From Hylemonella gracilis str. Niagara R (GTDB taxonomy: Bacteria > Pseudomonadota > Gammaproteobacteria > Burkholderiales > Burkholderiaceae_C), in NCBI RefSeq assembly GCF_000600295.1, contig NZ_JEMG01000001.1, forward strand, positions 653,920 to 717,919: a DNA stretch of 64,000 nt, read 5' to 3'. Of the stretch, positions 54,659-63,948 are shown one piece after another. The position numbers were made by a program, and so were the translations under genes. Position 1 is the stretch's first letter. Each line of letters begins with the position of its first letter. The notes under the pieces were generated by a model. It ran no database searches and was not told the DNA's origin. It saw nothing but the letters and a program-made list of their open reading frames with translations.

Positions 54659-57600
54659 ATGACCCAGGGCAGCACCGCAGGCAAGCAAGCAGTAGACGCG
54701 CAGACGCAGGCGCTCCCACAAGACAACCCAGGGCCGGAGCAGGGCCTGATCCGCATCCGAGGCGCGCGCCAGCACAACCTCAAGAACCTGGACCTGGACA
54801 TCCGCACCGGTGAGTTGACGGTTGTGACGGGGCCCAGCGGCTCGGGCAAGTCCAGCCTGGTCTTCGACACGCTGTACGCCGAAGGCCAGCGCCGTTACGT
54901 CGAGACCTTCAGCGCCTACGCGCGCCAGTTCCTCGACCGCATGGACAAACCTGCGGTGGACAAGGTGGAGGGCGTGCCGCCCGCCATCGCCATCGACCAG
55001 ACCAACCCGGTGCGCAGTTCGCGTTCCACGGTCGGCACGATGACGGAGCTGAACGACCACCTCAAGCTGCTTTTCGCCCGTGCCGGTCAGCTGTTCGACA
55101 AGAAGACCGCTTTGCCCGTGCGGCACGACACGCCGGATTCGATCTACGCGCAGTTGGTGGAGCGGGCCCAGACCAGTGCTGATCCGAGGTTGGTACTGAC
55201 TTTCCCTGTGGAGTTGCCGGGCAACACCACGGCGCAGGAAGTCGAGCAATGGCTGTCCGCCAGCGGCTTCACGCGCGTGCAGGCCGAGCGCGAAGTTGGC
55301 ACGCCGTCCGGCCCCAGGAAAGTGCTTGATGTCGTGGCGGACCGTTTCCGCCTGGGCAACGCCGAACGCGCCCGTGTGGTCGAGGCCATTGAAGTTGCGC
55401 TCAAGCGCGGTGGTGGGCGGCTGAACGTGTATGCCTTGAAGGACGAAGGCGAGCTTCCTGATGTTTGGAAATATTCCACCGGCCTGCACTGCCCCGAAAG
55501 CGACCTGCGCTACGCCGAGCCCATTCCGTCGATGTTCTCCTTCAACTCGGCGGTGGGCGCCTGCGACACCTGCCGGGGCTTCGGCCGGGTGATCGGTGTC
55601 GATTTTGGTCTGGTCATTCCCGATGAAAAACTCACACTGCGTTCTGGGGCCATCAAGACCTTCCAGACGCCGGCCTGGGCCGAATGCCAGGACGACCTGA
55701 TGCGTCACGCCGAGGCGGCAGGCATTCCGCGCGACACGCCCTGGTACAAGCTGACCCAAGCGCAGAAGGATTGGGTCATCGAAGGCGTGCCCGGCTTCAA
55801 GGAGCGCAACTGGAACAAGCAGTGGTACGGCGTGCGCCGCTTCTTCGGCTACCTGGAGAGCAAGGCGTACAAGATGCACATCCGCGTGCTGCTCTCGCGC
55901 TACCGCAGCTACACGCCCTGCACGGTCTGCGGCGGCGCGCGCCTCAAGACCGAGAGCCTGCTTTGGCGCATCGGCACGAAGGAAGACGCGGACGCGGTGC
56001 TGGCGCCAGCGTCGCGCCGGGCCATCCCAGGCGACGACGGCCTCCCCGGAGGCCAACGCTACGAGCGTTTCATGCCCGTGGGCGTGGACTGGACGCGCGC
56101 GCAGCTGGATGCCCTGCCGGGCCTGAGTCTGCATGACCTGATGCTGCTGCCGCTGGACAAGCTGCGACAGTTTTTTGAGCGCGTCGCTTCCGTTCGCCTT
56201 GAGCCCGTCGAAGGGCGAGGGGGTTCGACCAGTGCAAGCAGAACAGGGGAAGAACAAGCGCTCAAACTCCTGTTCGAGGAAATCAACGCCCGCCTTCAGT
56301 ACCTCTGCGACGTGGGCATAGGCTACCTGACGCTGGACCGCCAGAGCCGCACGCTGTCCGGTGGCGAGGTGCAGCGCATCAACCTGACCACGGCCCTGGG
56401 CACGTCCCTGGTGAACACGCTGTTCGTGCTGGACGAGCCCAGCATCGGTCTGCACCCGCGTGACATGCACCGCATCATCGAGGCCATGCAGCGCCTGCGC
56501 GACGCGGGCAATACCTTGGTGGTGGTGGAGCATGACCCGGCCGTGATGTTCGCCGCCGACCGCATGATCGACATGGGGCCGGGGCCGGGCGAACGGGGCG
56601 GGCAGATCGTCTTCGACGGCAGCACGGAAGACTTGAAGAACGCCGACACCCTGACCGGTGCCTACCTGGGCGCACGCAAGCAGATCGGCATGGGTTTCAA
56701 GCGCATGGTGGCCGCGAACACCCCGCGCTTGATTCTGGAGGGCGCGCGCGAGCACAACCTGAAGAATGTGTCGGTGGAGATCCCGCTGCAGCGCCTGGTC
56801 TGCGTGACGGGTGTTTCCGGCTCGGGCAAGTCCACGCTGATCCAGGACGTGTTGGCCCCGGCCCTGATGCGCCATTTCGGGCAGGCCACCGAGACGCCGG
56901 GCGCGCACGAGCAGCTGCTCGGCGCCGAGCAGCTCGCCGGCGTGGTGTTCGTGGACCAGTCGCCCATCGGCAAGACGGCGCGCTCCAACCCCGTGAGTTA
57001 CGTCGGCGCCTGGGACGCGGTGCGCGAGATTTACGCCAACGCGTCGCTGGCCCGGCAGCGGGGCTACACCGCCGCCAAGTTCAGCGCCAACAGCGGCGAC
57101 GGCCGCTGCCCGACCTGCGGCGGCTCGGGCTTCGAGCATGTGGAGATGCAGTTCCTGAGCGACGTCTACCTGCGTTGTCCGGACTGCGATGGCAAGCGCT
57201 TCCGACCCGAGATCCTCGAAGTCACGATCGAGCGCGCGGGTCGTGCCTTCAACGTCGCCGACGTGCTGGAACTCACTGTTCATGAAGCCACCCAGTTGTT
57301 TGCCCAGGACCGCGAGGTCTTGCGTGCCTTGCAGCCGATCGCCGACGTGGGCCTGGAATACCTGCGCCTGGGCCAGCCTGTGCCCACTTTGTCCGGTGGC
57401 GAGGCGCAGCGCCTCAAGCTGGCCGGCTTTCTGGCGGAGGCCGCGCGCGCTGCGGGCAGCCGCCAGTTCATCGCCAAGAAGGGCACCCTGTTCCTGTTCG
57501 ACGAGCCGACCACGGGCCTGCACTTTGACGACATTGCCAAGCTGATGCGTGCGCTGCGCAAGCTGCTGGACGCCGGTCATTCCCTGCTGGTCATCGAACA

Positions 57601-60550
57601 CAATCTGGACGTGATGCGCGCCAGCGACTGGCTGATCGACCTCGGCCCGGAGGGGGGGGAAGCCGGCGGCCAGGTCGTGGCCGTGGGCACGCCGGAGGAG
57701 CTGCGCCAGCACCCCACGTCCCACACCGCGCGCGCGCTGCGGGAGTACGCGGCGGCGATGGGCGAGGCGCACACGGCCCACGAGGGTGATGCGGCGCCTT
57801 ACCTGGGCGCGTTCACGCCCGGCCGTAAGGCCGCGCCCAAGAAGGCGGCTGGCGCGGACAACGCCATCCGCATCGTCAACGCCAAGGAGCACAACCTCAA
57901 GAACCTGAGCGTGGACATTCCGCGCGGCAAGTTCAACGTGATCACGGGCGTGTCGGGTTCGGGCAAGTCCACCCTGGCTTTCGACATCCTGTTCAACGAA
58001 GGGCAGCGGCGTTACCTGGAAAGCCTGAACGCTTACGCGCGCAGCATCGTGCAACCGGCGGGCCGGCCCGAGGTGGACGCGGTCTGGGGCATCCCGCCGA
58101 CCGTGGCCATCGAACAGCGCCTGTCGCGCGGTGGGCGCAAGAGCACGGTGGGCACCACCACCGAGGTCTGGCATTTCCTGCGTCTGCTCTACGTCAAGCT
58201 GGGCGTGCAGCACTGCATCCACGATGGCGCGGCGGTGCAGCCGCAGACCGTGGAAAGCATCCTCGCCCAGTTGATGAAGCAGTTCAGGGGCCAGGAGATC
58301 GGCCTGCTCGCGCCCCTGGTGCTGAACCGCAAGGGCGTCTACACCGAGCTGGCCGACTGGGCCCGCCCGCGCGGCTACACCCACCTGCGCGTGGACGGCG
58401 CATTCCTGCCGACCACGGGTTTTCCGCGCATCGACCGCTTCAAGGAACACACCATCGAATTGCCGGTGGCCAGCCTGACCGTGACGCCGGCCAACGAGGC
58501 CCTGCTGCGCGAGAAGCTGGCCACGGCGCTGGAGCATGGCAAGGGCGTGCTCCATGTGCTGAGTGACCTCGACGGCCTGGCCGAGGCGATGACGAACGGA
58601 GGCAGCACGGCGGGCATCGGCCGGCTGCAGGTGTTCTCCACGCTGCGAGCCTGCCCGGTCTGCGCGACGAGTTATGCCGAACTGGACCCGCGCCTCTTCT
58701 CCTACAACAGCAAGCATGGCTGGTGCCCCGACTGCGTGGGCACGGGCGTCAAGCTGACCCGGGACCAGCGCAAGGTGCTCGACGATTCCGTGCGCGACGA
58801 GAAGGAGCGCGGCCGTGAGCAGACCTTTGCCGAACCCGAGGTGGAAGACGTGGGCGACACGGTCTGCCCGAGCTGCGAAGGCACGCGCCTGAACGCGACC
58901 GCGCGGGCCGTGAAGTTCAGCGGCTCGGGCATCGCCGACATCGCCCGCCTGTCCATCGGAGACATCCGGCGCTGGCTGGAAACGCTGGCCCTGCATGGCC
59001 GCATGACGCAACGAGAGAACGACATCGCGCGCGACCTGATTCCCGAGATCAAGAGCCGCCTGGAGTTCCTGGAACAGGTGGGCCTGGGCTACCTCACGCT
59101 GGACCGCGGCGCACCCACGCTGAGCGGCGGGGAAGCCCAGCGCATCCGTCTGGCCGCGCAACTGGGCAGCCATCTGCAAGGCGTCTGCTACGTGTTGGAC
59201 GAGCCCACCATCGGCCTGCATGCGCGCGACAACCGCATCCTGCTCGACGCCCTACACACGCTGAGCGAGCGCGGCAACACCCTGGTCGTCGTGGAGCACG
59301 ATGAAGACACCATCCGCCGCGCCGACCACCTGATCGACATCGGCCCCGGAGCGGGCAAGCGCGGCGGGCGGCTGGTGGCGCAGGGTGGCGTGGGTGATCT
59401 CACGCAGGCCGCGGATTCGCAGACGGGCCGTTACCTCCTCAACGCCATCCGGCACCCCTTGCAGCCGCGCCGGGCCGTGGGCGAAACCGGGTGGCTGGCC
59501 GTCATGGGCGCGAACCTGCACAACCTGCAATCCGTCGATGCCTTGCTGCCCCTGCATCGCCTGGTGGCCGTGACGGGTGTCAGCGGCTCGGGCAAGTCCA
59601 CCTTGGCGCGGGACGTGCTGCTGGCCAATGTGCAGGCGGCGGTGGCGCAGCGCACCACCAAGGCCGGGCGCGACGCCCAGGGCCGTGGGTCACATCCGGC
59701 CTGGAGCGGCTGCGCGTCCGTCGAAGGCTGGCAGCAGATCGACCGCGTGCTCGAAGTGGACCAGACACCCATCGGCAAGACGCCGCGGTCCTGCCCGGCC
59801 ACCTACATCGGTTTCTGGGACACCATCCGCAAGCTCTACGCCGAAACGCTGGAGGCCAAGGCGCGCGGTTACGGCCCGGGGCGCTTCAGCTTCAACACGG
59901 GCGAGGGGCGTTGTCCCACCTGCGAAGGCCAGGGCGTGCGCACCATCGAAATGAGTTTTCTGCCCGACGTGAAAGTGCTTTGCGAAAGCTGCCACGGCGC
60001 GCGCTTCAACCCCGAGACCCTGGCCGTGAGTTGGCGCGGCAAAAGCATCGGCGATGTGCTGCAGATGGAGGTGGACGAAGCGGTGGACTTCTTCGCCAGC
60101 ATGCCCAGCATCGCGCACCCGCTGCAACTGCTCAAGGACGTGGGCCTGGGCTACCTCACGCTGGGCCAGCCCTCACCGACGCTGAGCGGCGGGGAAGCCC
60201 AGCGCATCAAGCTGGTGACTGAATTGAGCAAGGTGCGCGATGACGTGACGCGCCGCGGCCAGAAAGCGCCCCACACGCTCTACGTGCTGGACGAACCCAC
60301 GGTGGGCCTGCACATGGCCGATGTGGAAAAACTCATCCGCGTGCTGCACCGCCTGGTGGATGGGGGCCACAGCGTCGTCGTCATCGAGCATGACCTCGAC
60401 GTGATCGCCGAAGCCGACTGGATCATCGACCTCGGGCCCGAAGGGGGCAAAGACGGTGGTCGTGTCATCGCCGCTGCCACGCCTGAAGACGTGGTGCGGT
60501 TGGGGACGCACACGGGTGTGGCGCTGGCGCCCGTGCTGGCGCGCCACTGA
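54659..60550 (+). CDS. uvrA: Double-length UvrA-like excinuclease subunit (four ATP-binding domains)
   Basis: A 1963-residue protein comprises two complete UvrA-type halves; ordinary UvrA is about 940. Walker A loops lie near residues 57, 718, 1097 and 1639 (TGPSGSGKSS, then TGVSGSGKST three times). Signature LSGGE motifs lie near 565, 911, 1488 and 1841, and Walker B DEPSIGLHP, DEPTTGLHF, DEPTIGLHA and DEPTVGLHM match them. Each half has a zinc-finger-like CPTC...CPDC or CPTC...CESC region. UvrA works as a dimer, so this chain is in effect a covalent dimer of unlike halves. Whether it serves repair or another role, such as drug resistance, is unclear; it may be a paralogue beside a standard UvrA elsewhere. 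The frame is continuous. Confidence 0.9.
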   Translation: MTQGSTAGKQAVDAQTQALPQDNPGPEQGLIRIRGARQHNLKNLDLDIRTGELTVVTGPSGSGKSSLVFDTLYAEGQRRYVETFSAYARQFLDRMDKPAVDKVEGVPPAIAIDQTNPVRSSRSTVGTMTELNDHLKLLFARAGQLFDKKTALPVRHDTPDSIYAQLVERAQTSADPRLVLTFPVELPGNTTAQEVEQWLSASGFTRVQAEREVGTPSGPRKVLDVVADRFRLGNAERARVVEAIEVALKRGGGRLNVYALKDEGELPDVWKYSTGLHCPESDLRYAEPIPSMFSFNSAVGACDTCRGFGRVIGVDFGLVIPDEKLTLRSGAIKTFQTPAWAECQDDLMRHAEAAGIPRDTPWYKLTQAQKDWVIEGVPGFKERNWNKQWYGVRRFFGYLESKAYKMHIRVLLSRYRSYTPCTVCGGARLKTESLLWRIGTKEDADAVLAPASRRAIPGDDGLPGGQRYERFMPVGVDWTRAQLDALPGLSLHDLMLLPLDKLRQFFERVASVRLEPVEGRGGSTSASRTGEEQALKLLFEEINARLQYLCDVGIGYLTLDRQSRTLSGGEVQRINLTTALGTSLVNTLFVLDEPSIGLHPRDMHRIIEAMQRLRDAGNTLVVVEHDPAVMFAADRMIDMGPGPGERGGQIVFDGSTEDLKNADTLTGAYLGARKQIGMGFKRMVAANTPRLILEGAREHNLKNVSVEIPLQRLVCVTGVSGSGKSTLIQDVLAPALMRHFGQATETPGAHEQLLGAEQLAGVVFVDQSPIGKTARSNPVSYVGAWDAVREIYANASLARQRGYTAAKFSANSGDGRCPTCGGSGFEHVEMQFLSDVYLRCPDCDGKRFRPEILEVTIERAGRAFNVADVLELTVHEATQLFAQDREVLRALQPIADVGLEYLRLGQPVPTLSGGEAQRLKLAGFLAEAARAAGSRQFIAKKGTLFLFDEPTTGLHFDDIAKLMRALRKLLDAGHSLLVIEHNLDVMRASDWLIDLGPEGGEAGGQVVAVGTPEELRQHPTSHTARALREYAAAMGEAHTAHEGDAAPYLGAFTPGRKAAPKKAAGADNAIRIVNAKEHNLKNLSVDIPRGKFNVITGVSGSGKSTLAFDILFNEGQRRYLESLNAYARSIVQPAGRPEVDAVWGIPPTVAIEQRLSRGGRKSTVGTTTEVWHFLRLLYVKLGVQHCIHDGAAVQPQTVESILAQLMKQFRGQEIGLLAPLVLNRKGVYTELADWARPRGYTHLRVDGAFLPTTGFPRIDRFKEHTIELPVASLTVTPANEALLREKLATALEHGKGVLHVLSDLDGLAEAMTNGGSTAGIGRLQVFSTLRACPVCATSYAELDPRLFSYNSKHGWCPDCVGTGVKLTRDQRKVLDDSVRDEKERGREQTFAEPEVEDVGDTVCPSCEGTRLNATARAVKFSGSGIADIARLSIGDIRRWLETLALHGRMTQRENDIARDLIPEIKSRLEFLEQVGLGYLTLDRGAPTLSGGEAQRIRLAAQLGSHLQGVCYVLDEPTIGLHARDNRILLDALHTLSERGNTLVVVEHDEDTIRRADHLIDIGPGAGKRGGRLVAQGGVGDLTQAADSQTGRYLLNAIRHPLQPRRAVGETGWLAVMGANLHNLQSVDALLPLHRLVAVTGVSGSGKSTLARDVLLANVQAAVAQRTTKAGRDAQGRGSHPAWSGCASVEGWQQIDRVLEVDQTPIGKTPRSCPATYIGFWDTIRKLYAETLEAKARGYGPGRFSFNTGEGRCPTCEGQGVRTIEMSFLPDVKVLCESCHGARFNPETLAVSWRGKSIGDVLQMEVDEAVDFFASMPSIAHPLQLLKDVGLGYLTLGQPSPTLSGGEAQRIKLVTELSKVRDDVTRRGQKAPHTLYVLDEPTVGLHMADVEKLIRVLHRLVDGGHSVVVIEHDLDVIAEADWIIDLGPEGGKDGGRVIAAATPEDVVRLGTHTGVALAPVLARH
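56190..56230 (+). repeat. Interspersed short repeat inserted in frame in the uvrA-like gene
   Basis: The segment beginning CCGTTCGCCTTGAGCCCGTC and ending in GGGTTCGACC encodes VRLEPVEGRGGST. It resembles the widely scattered proteobacterial repeat around TTCG..CTGAG..GTCGAAGGGC, which gives peptides like RPEPVEG when inside genes. It sits in a linker before the signature region of the first half. Confidence 0.65.
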
Positions 60551-60576
60551 GCCCGACCGCGCAAACGCATCGCCCC

Positions 60577-60603
60577 GCCCGTGCCTGTTGAACAGGCACG
60601 GGC
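60577..60603 (+). terminator. Hairpin after the uvrA-like gene
   Basis: GCCCGTGCCTGT (60577-60588) and ACAGGCACGGGC (60592-60603) form a perfect 12-bp stem with a 3-nt loop. A second imperfect stem (GGCCGCCAA with TTGGCGCGGCC, 60601-60627) adjoins it. There is no T tract, so termination would need help. It lies between the convergent uvrA-like and CYTH genes. Confidence 0.55.
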
Positions 60604-60739
60604 CGCCAAGCCAAGGTTGGCGCGGCCCATGCGACTTGTTCAGGTACTTGTCCACAGCTTTAACCACGGTGGCGCTGGATAAGTGGCGGGTGCGCCCGCT
60701 TGCGGTGGCCGACCGGGAGCAACCGGCGGATGGGGCTGT

Positions 60740-61246
60740 TCAGCTCAGTAAATCGAGGTAGGCACCCCGCACGAGCTGGGCCTCCGCGATGCCCAGCGCC
60801 GCCATGATCTGTTCTGCCTCCTGCATGCCGGACTCCAGCGTCTCCTCGTCATCGAGAACGACTTCCAGTTCGATGAATTCGCCCAGGCCGATGACCCGGT
60901 CCAGGTGCACCCGCGTGCGCCCGATCAGGTAGAGCGTGCGCTGCTTGCGCACGCGGCCGATCTGCCCGTGCGCCAGCGTCAGTGCCTGCCGCAGCGTGTC
61001 CGGTTCCGCCGTCGGCGAGCGGATGTAAGACGAGGTCTTGGGGCCTGCGTCGTCCGCGCGCTGGTAGTGGATGAGCTCGCCCGTGCCGTCGCCGAATTCC
61101 CGCAGTTTCAGGCGCCCCGAAGCTGCTTTGAAGAAGGTGTCGTCCTGAGATATCTCGGTGGGTCCGGAGGTGGCGAGTGGCAACAGGCAGGCCAGTACCC
61201 GCGCGCGATCCGCCATCCGGGCTTTGATTTCGATGTTGCGTGCCAT
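60740..61246 (-). CDS. CYTH-domain protein (class IV adenylate cyclase/triphosphatase-like)
   Basis: This 168-residue CYTH-fold protein binds triphosphorylated compounds with divalent metal. The N-terminal motif appears as RNIEIKARM, with Asn in place of the first Glu of the classical ExExK. Further charged strands, KLREFGDGTGELIHYQR and GEFIELEVVLDDEET, line the tunnel. The activity may be thiamine-triphosphatase, tripolyphosphatase or adenylate cyclase; I cannot choose. It starts one base after the LysR stop, so it is co-transcribed with that regulator. Confidence 0.85.
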   Translation of the reverse strand: MARNIEIKARMADRARVLACLLPLATSGPTEISQDDTFFKAASGRLKLREFGDGTGELIHYQRADDAGPKTSSYIRSPTAEPDTLRQALTLAHGQIGRVRKQRTLYLIGRTRVHLDRVIGLGEFIELEVVLDDEETLESGMQEAEQIMAALGIAEAQLVRGAYLDLLS

Positions 61247-61247
61247 G

Positions 61248-62183
61248 TCAGGATGCTGGCACATCCTGCCGCAGTCGCTCCCCAAGAAAATCCAGCATGG
61301 CCTTGAGCTTGGGTGCGACATGCCGTGTGCGCGGGTACAGCGCCCAGGCGTCGCCGCTGTAGTTCGTCTGGAAGGTCCAGTCCGGCAGCACCGGGACGAT
61401 GCGGCCTTCGGCCAGCGCTTGCTGGGCGGTGAAGCGCGGCAGGCTGCCGATGCCCAGGTGCCGCAGCACAGCGTCCAGCCGCACGCCGGTGTGGTTCGCC
61501 GCGTAACGGCCGCGCACTTGCACGATCGCGCTCTGCTCGCCCCGGCGAAATTTCCAGCGTGAGTCACTGGGCTCTTCACCCAGGTAAATGCAGTTGTGGG
61601 CCTTCAGTTCCTGCGGTTGTGCGGGCGCGCCGTGTTGTGCCAGGTACTCGGGTGTGGCACAGAGCAGGTGATCGATGCGCAGCAGGCGTCGCCCCATCAG
61701 GCCGGGCGGGGGTTGGTCGGTGATGCGGATGGCCAGGTCGATCTGCTCGTCGTACAGGTCCATGTAGCGGTCTTCCAGCCGAAGCAGCACATCCACCTGC
61801 GGGTAGCGCGCCAGGAAGTCCGGCATGTGCGGATGCACCAGCACCCGCCCGATGGCCTTGGGCACGCTGATGCGCAACTGCCCCCGGGGTTCCTCGCCCC
61901 GCTGGCCGGCAGCCTCGAGCGCGGCCTGCGCCGCATCCAGCATCTCGCGGCAGTGCGTGTAAACCTCCTGGCCGCCCTCGCTCAGGCGCAGCTTGCGGGT
62001 GCTGCGTTGCAGCAGGCGCTGGCCCAGCGCCTTCTCGAGCCGGGCCACGGCGCGGCTGGCCGCCGAAGGCGTGGCCGCCATCTGGCGGGCCGCTTCCGAG
62101 AAGCTGCCCGTCTCGACCACCCGGACGAAAACCGCCATTTCGTTCAGCAGATGCTGGGCCTGATTTGTGCTCATGGGGAACAA
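61248..62183 (-). CDS. LysR-family transcriptional regulator
   Basis: This is a 311-residue LysR regulator with N-terminal HTH VRVVETGSFSEAARQMAATPS, followed by RAVARLEKALGQRLLQRSTR and a co-inducer domain (DLAIRITDQPPPGLMGRRLL). The start is ATG 62183 or 62174. It is divergent from a LysE-type exporter gene across 81 nt, the classic LysG-LysE arrangement, so it probably controls the exporter. Its 3' end is followed at once by the CYTH gene. Confidence 0.91.
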   Translation of the reverse strand: MFPMSTNQAQHLLNEMAVFVRVVETGSFSEAARQMAATPSAASRAVARLEKALGQRLLQRSTRKLRLSEGGQEVYTHCREMLDAAQAALEAAGQRGEEPRGQLRISVPKAIGRVLVHPHMPDFLARYPQVDVLLRLEDRYMDLYDEQIDLAIRITDQPPPGLMGRRLLRIDHLLCATPEYLAQHGAPAQPQELKAHNCIYLGEEPSDSRWKFRRGEQSAIVQVRGRYAANHTGVRLDAVLRHLGIGSLPRFTAQQALAEGRIVPVLPDWTFQTNYSGDAWALYPRTRHVAPKLKAMLDFLGERLRQDVPAS

Positions 62184-62264
62184 ATGATTTGAAGCCGGGA
62201 CGGATTATCACTTTGAACGCTAGCCTCTAGACTGCCTGCATCGTTTTGTGAATCGCTGCATGCC

Positions 62265-62930
62265 ATGACCCTGCATACCTTTTTTGCCCCGTATTCCGTC
62301 TATCTCTCCGAGTTTCTGAGCCTCGCCCTGATCCACTTCCTGCTGGTGATGGCGCCCGGCGCCGACTTTGCCATCGCGGTGCGCCAGAGCGTGCGCCACG
62401 GCCGCCGCGCGGGGGTTTTCACGGCGCTGGGTTTCGGCGCCGGCACGGCGCTGCACGTGGCCTATACCTTGCTCGGCGTGAGCGCGCTGTTGCAGGCCAC
62501 GCCCTGGCTGCTGCATGTCGTCCAGTGGCTGGGCGCGGCCTACCTGCTGTACCTGGGATTCGTGTTCATCCGCAGCCAGCCCATGGCCGTGGACCAGGCG
62601 AATGCCGCGCTGATGGCTGCGGGGCCGCAGGATGCGCAAAGCCTACGCACCTCGTTCTGGACGGGTTTCGTGACCAACGCGACCAATCCCAAGGCCACGC
62701 TGTTTTTCCTGGCGATGTTCACCACGCTGGTCAGCGCGAGCACGCCCCTGGCCGTGCAGGCTTTCTACGGGCTGTGGATGTGCGCGGCCATCGCGGCCTG
62801 GTTCAGCTTCGTGGCGCTGGTCTTCACCAGCCCGCTGGTGCGCCAGCGCTTTCTGCGCAGCGGCCATTGGCTGGAGCGCGCCATGGGGCTGGTGCTGATG
62901 GGTTTCGCGGCGCGCCTGTTGGTGGTTTGA
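62265..62930 (+). CDS. LysE-family amino acid exporter (translocator)
   Basis: This 221-residue inner-membrane exporter has about six helices. The family signature after helix 1, MAPGADFAIAVRQSVRHGRRAG, is present, as is GFGAGTALHVAYTLLGVSALL. The NATNPKATLFFLAMFT motif is also typical. Relatives export amino acids such as lysine, threonine or homoserine. The divergent LysR gene is the likely regulator. Confidence 0.91.
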   Translation: MTLHTFFAPYSVYLSEFLSLALIHFLLVMAPGADFAIAVRQSVRHGRRAGVFTALGFGAGTALHVAYTLLGVSALLQATPWLLHVVQWLGAAYLLYLGFVFIRSQPMAVDQANAALMAAGPQDAQSLRTSFWTGFVTNATNPKATLFFLAMFTTLVSASTPLAVQAFYGLWMCAAIAAWFSFVALVFTSPLVRQRFLRSGHWLERAMGLVLMGFAARLLVV

Positions 62931-62959
62931 ACAGCGAGCTTGCGAAGCCGGACGACGGC

Positions 62960-63454
62960 TCAGCGTTTGCCGGAGCGCGGCGTGCCTGTCTTGGGTTGGG
63001 GTCTGGTCGCAGGTTTGGATTGGGACGCTGTGTTCTTGGCGGTGACACCGGATTTACGGGGCTTGTCGGACGCCGTGGCGGATTGGGTGGACTTGATGGC
63101 CCGGGGCGCTTTTGGAGGCTTGCGTGCCGCGAGCGCGGCTTCCATCGCCAGTCGCGCCCAGGGCAGCATCAGTGCGGGTGATTCAAGTGCTTCGGCTGGC
63201 GGTGTCCAGTAGCTCGTGACGACGGTGGGCTTGCGCGCCGAGCTTTGCTGGTAAGCAAAGGGCTGGCCACCCGCGTCAATGAAGCGCTGGCGTGTTGTCT
63301 CGCTGGTTTTCAGAAAGAGCCTGCCCTCCACGATGAAGGCGATGCAAAGCTCGTCCACGTAGAGGCCGTGCCCGCCGAACATGCGCTTGGCGTGCGCGTG
63401 CCCCAGGGGTGAGAACAGTTCGATGCAGTGCTCGGCAAGTGCTTCGTGGGCCAT
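62960..63454 (-). CDS. TfoX N-terminal domain protein with basic tail
   Basis: The 164-residue protein begins with a TfoX N-terminal domain (about 1-105), with KRMFGGHGLYVDELCIAFI and FAYQQSSARKPTVVTSYW, as in small YccR-like proteins. The TfoX C-terminal domain is absent. Instead about 55 residues form a Lys/Ala/Pro/Ser-rich basic tail reminiscent of DNA- or RNA-binding tails. ATG 63454 is chosen for the conserved start. The function of single-domain TfoX-N proteins is not established. Confidence 0.82.
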   Translation of the reverse strand: MAHEALAEHCIELFSPLGHAHAKRMFGGHGLYVDELCIAFIVEGRLFLKTSETTRQRFIDAGGQPFAYQQSSARKPTVVTSYWTPPAEALESPALMLPWARLAMEAALAARKPPKAPRAIKSTQSATASDKPRKSGVTAKNTASQSKPATRPQPKTGTPRSGKR

Positions 63455-63534
63455 GGGGTTGACAAGGAGGACGTGTGAGGGGAGCGGTGCACGCGGTCTG
63501 AGCGAGGTCGGGCGTCGCGCGAGAATCACGTTCC

Positions 63535-63861
63535 ATGATCCAGCGCATCATTCTGATCGAGACCGAGGCGCCCGCCAAGCCGGACATCGGCGCGCCCTGC
63601 AACGGCTGCGGTCTGTGCTGTCTGCACGCGCCATGCCCCTTGGGCGTGCTGGTTTCGCGGCGCTGGCGCGGGGCCTGCGCCGCCTTGCGCTGGGACGCGG
63701 TGCAGCGGCGTTACCTGTGTGGATTGCTCGTGCCCGCGCGCCCAAGCGGGCCGCGCTGGTGGCGCATCGTGAAACAGTTTTGGCTGCGCCGCTGGATCGC
63801 GGCGGGTCATGGCTGTGACGCGGACGTGGTGGCGGAAAACATTCCACACGGAAGGGATTGA
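63535..63861 (+). CDS. CxxCxxCC-type cysteine cluster protein
   Basis: This is a 108-residue protein with the motif CNGCGLCC (about residues 22-29), another Cys in HAPCPLG and later single Cys residues, as in YkgJ/UPF0153-like zinc or iron-sulfur proteins. It has no signal peptide. The C-terminal half is rich in Trp and Arg. The function is unknown. ATG 63535 has no strong Shine-Dalgarno. It is divergent from the TfoX-N gene. Confidence 0.75.
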   Translation: MIQRIILIETEAPAKPDIGAPCNGCGLCCLHAPCPLGVLVSRRWRGACAALRWDAVQRRYLCGLLVPARPSGPRWWRIVKQFWLRRWIAAGHGCDADVVAENIPHGRD

Positions 63862-63948
63862 GGAGCCGGTTTGGCGCATCAGGCGATAGCCGTTAAAACA
63901 GCGGGTTCCGAAAAATGAATCCAACGACTGCGCAAGGAGGTGCCGACA

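Noticed and set aside
54575-59221. 1548-codon antisense frame opposite the uvrA-like gene
   Set aside because: Same GC-bias shadow; it shows no motif, while the sense strand has four sets of ABC ATPase motifs.
60651-60659. TTGTCCACA resembling a DnaA box
   Set aside because: A single imperfect copy with no cluster, AT-rich region or origin genes nearby.
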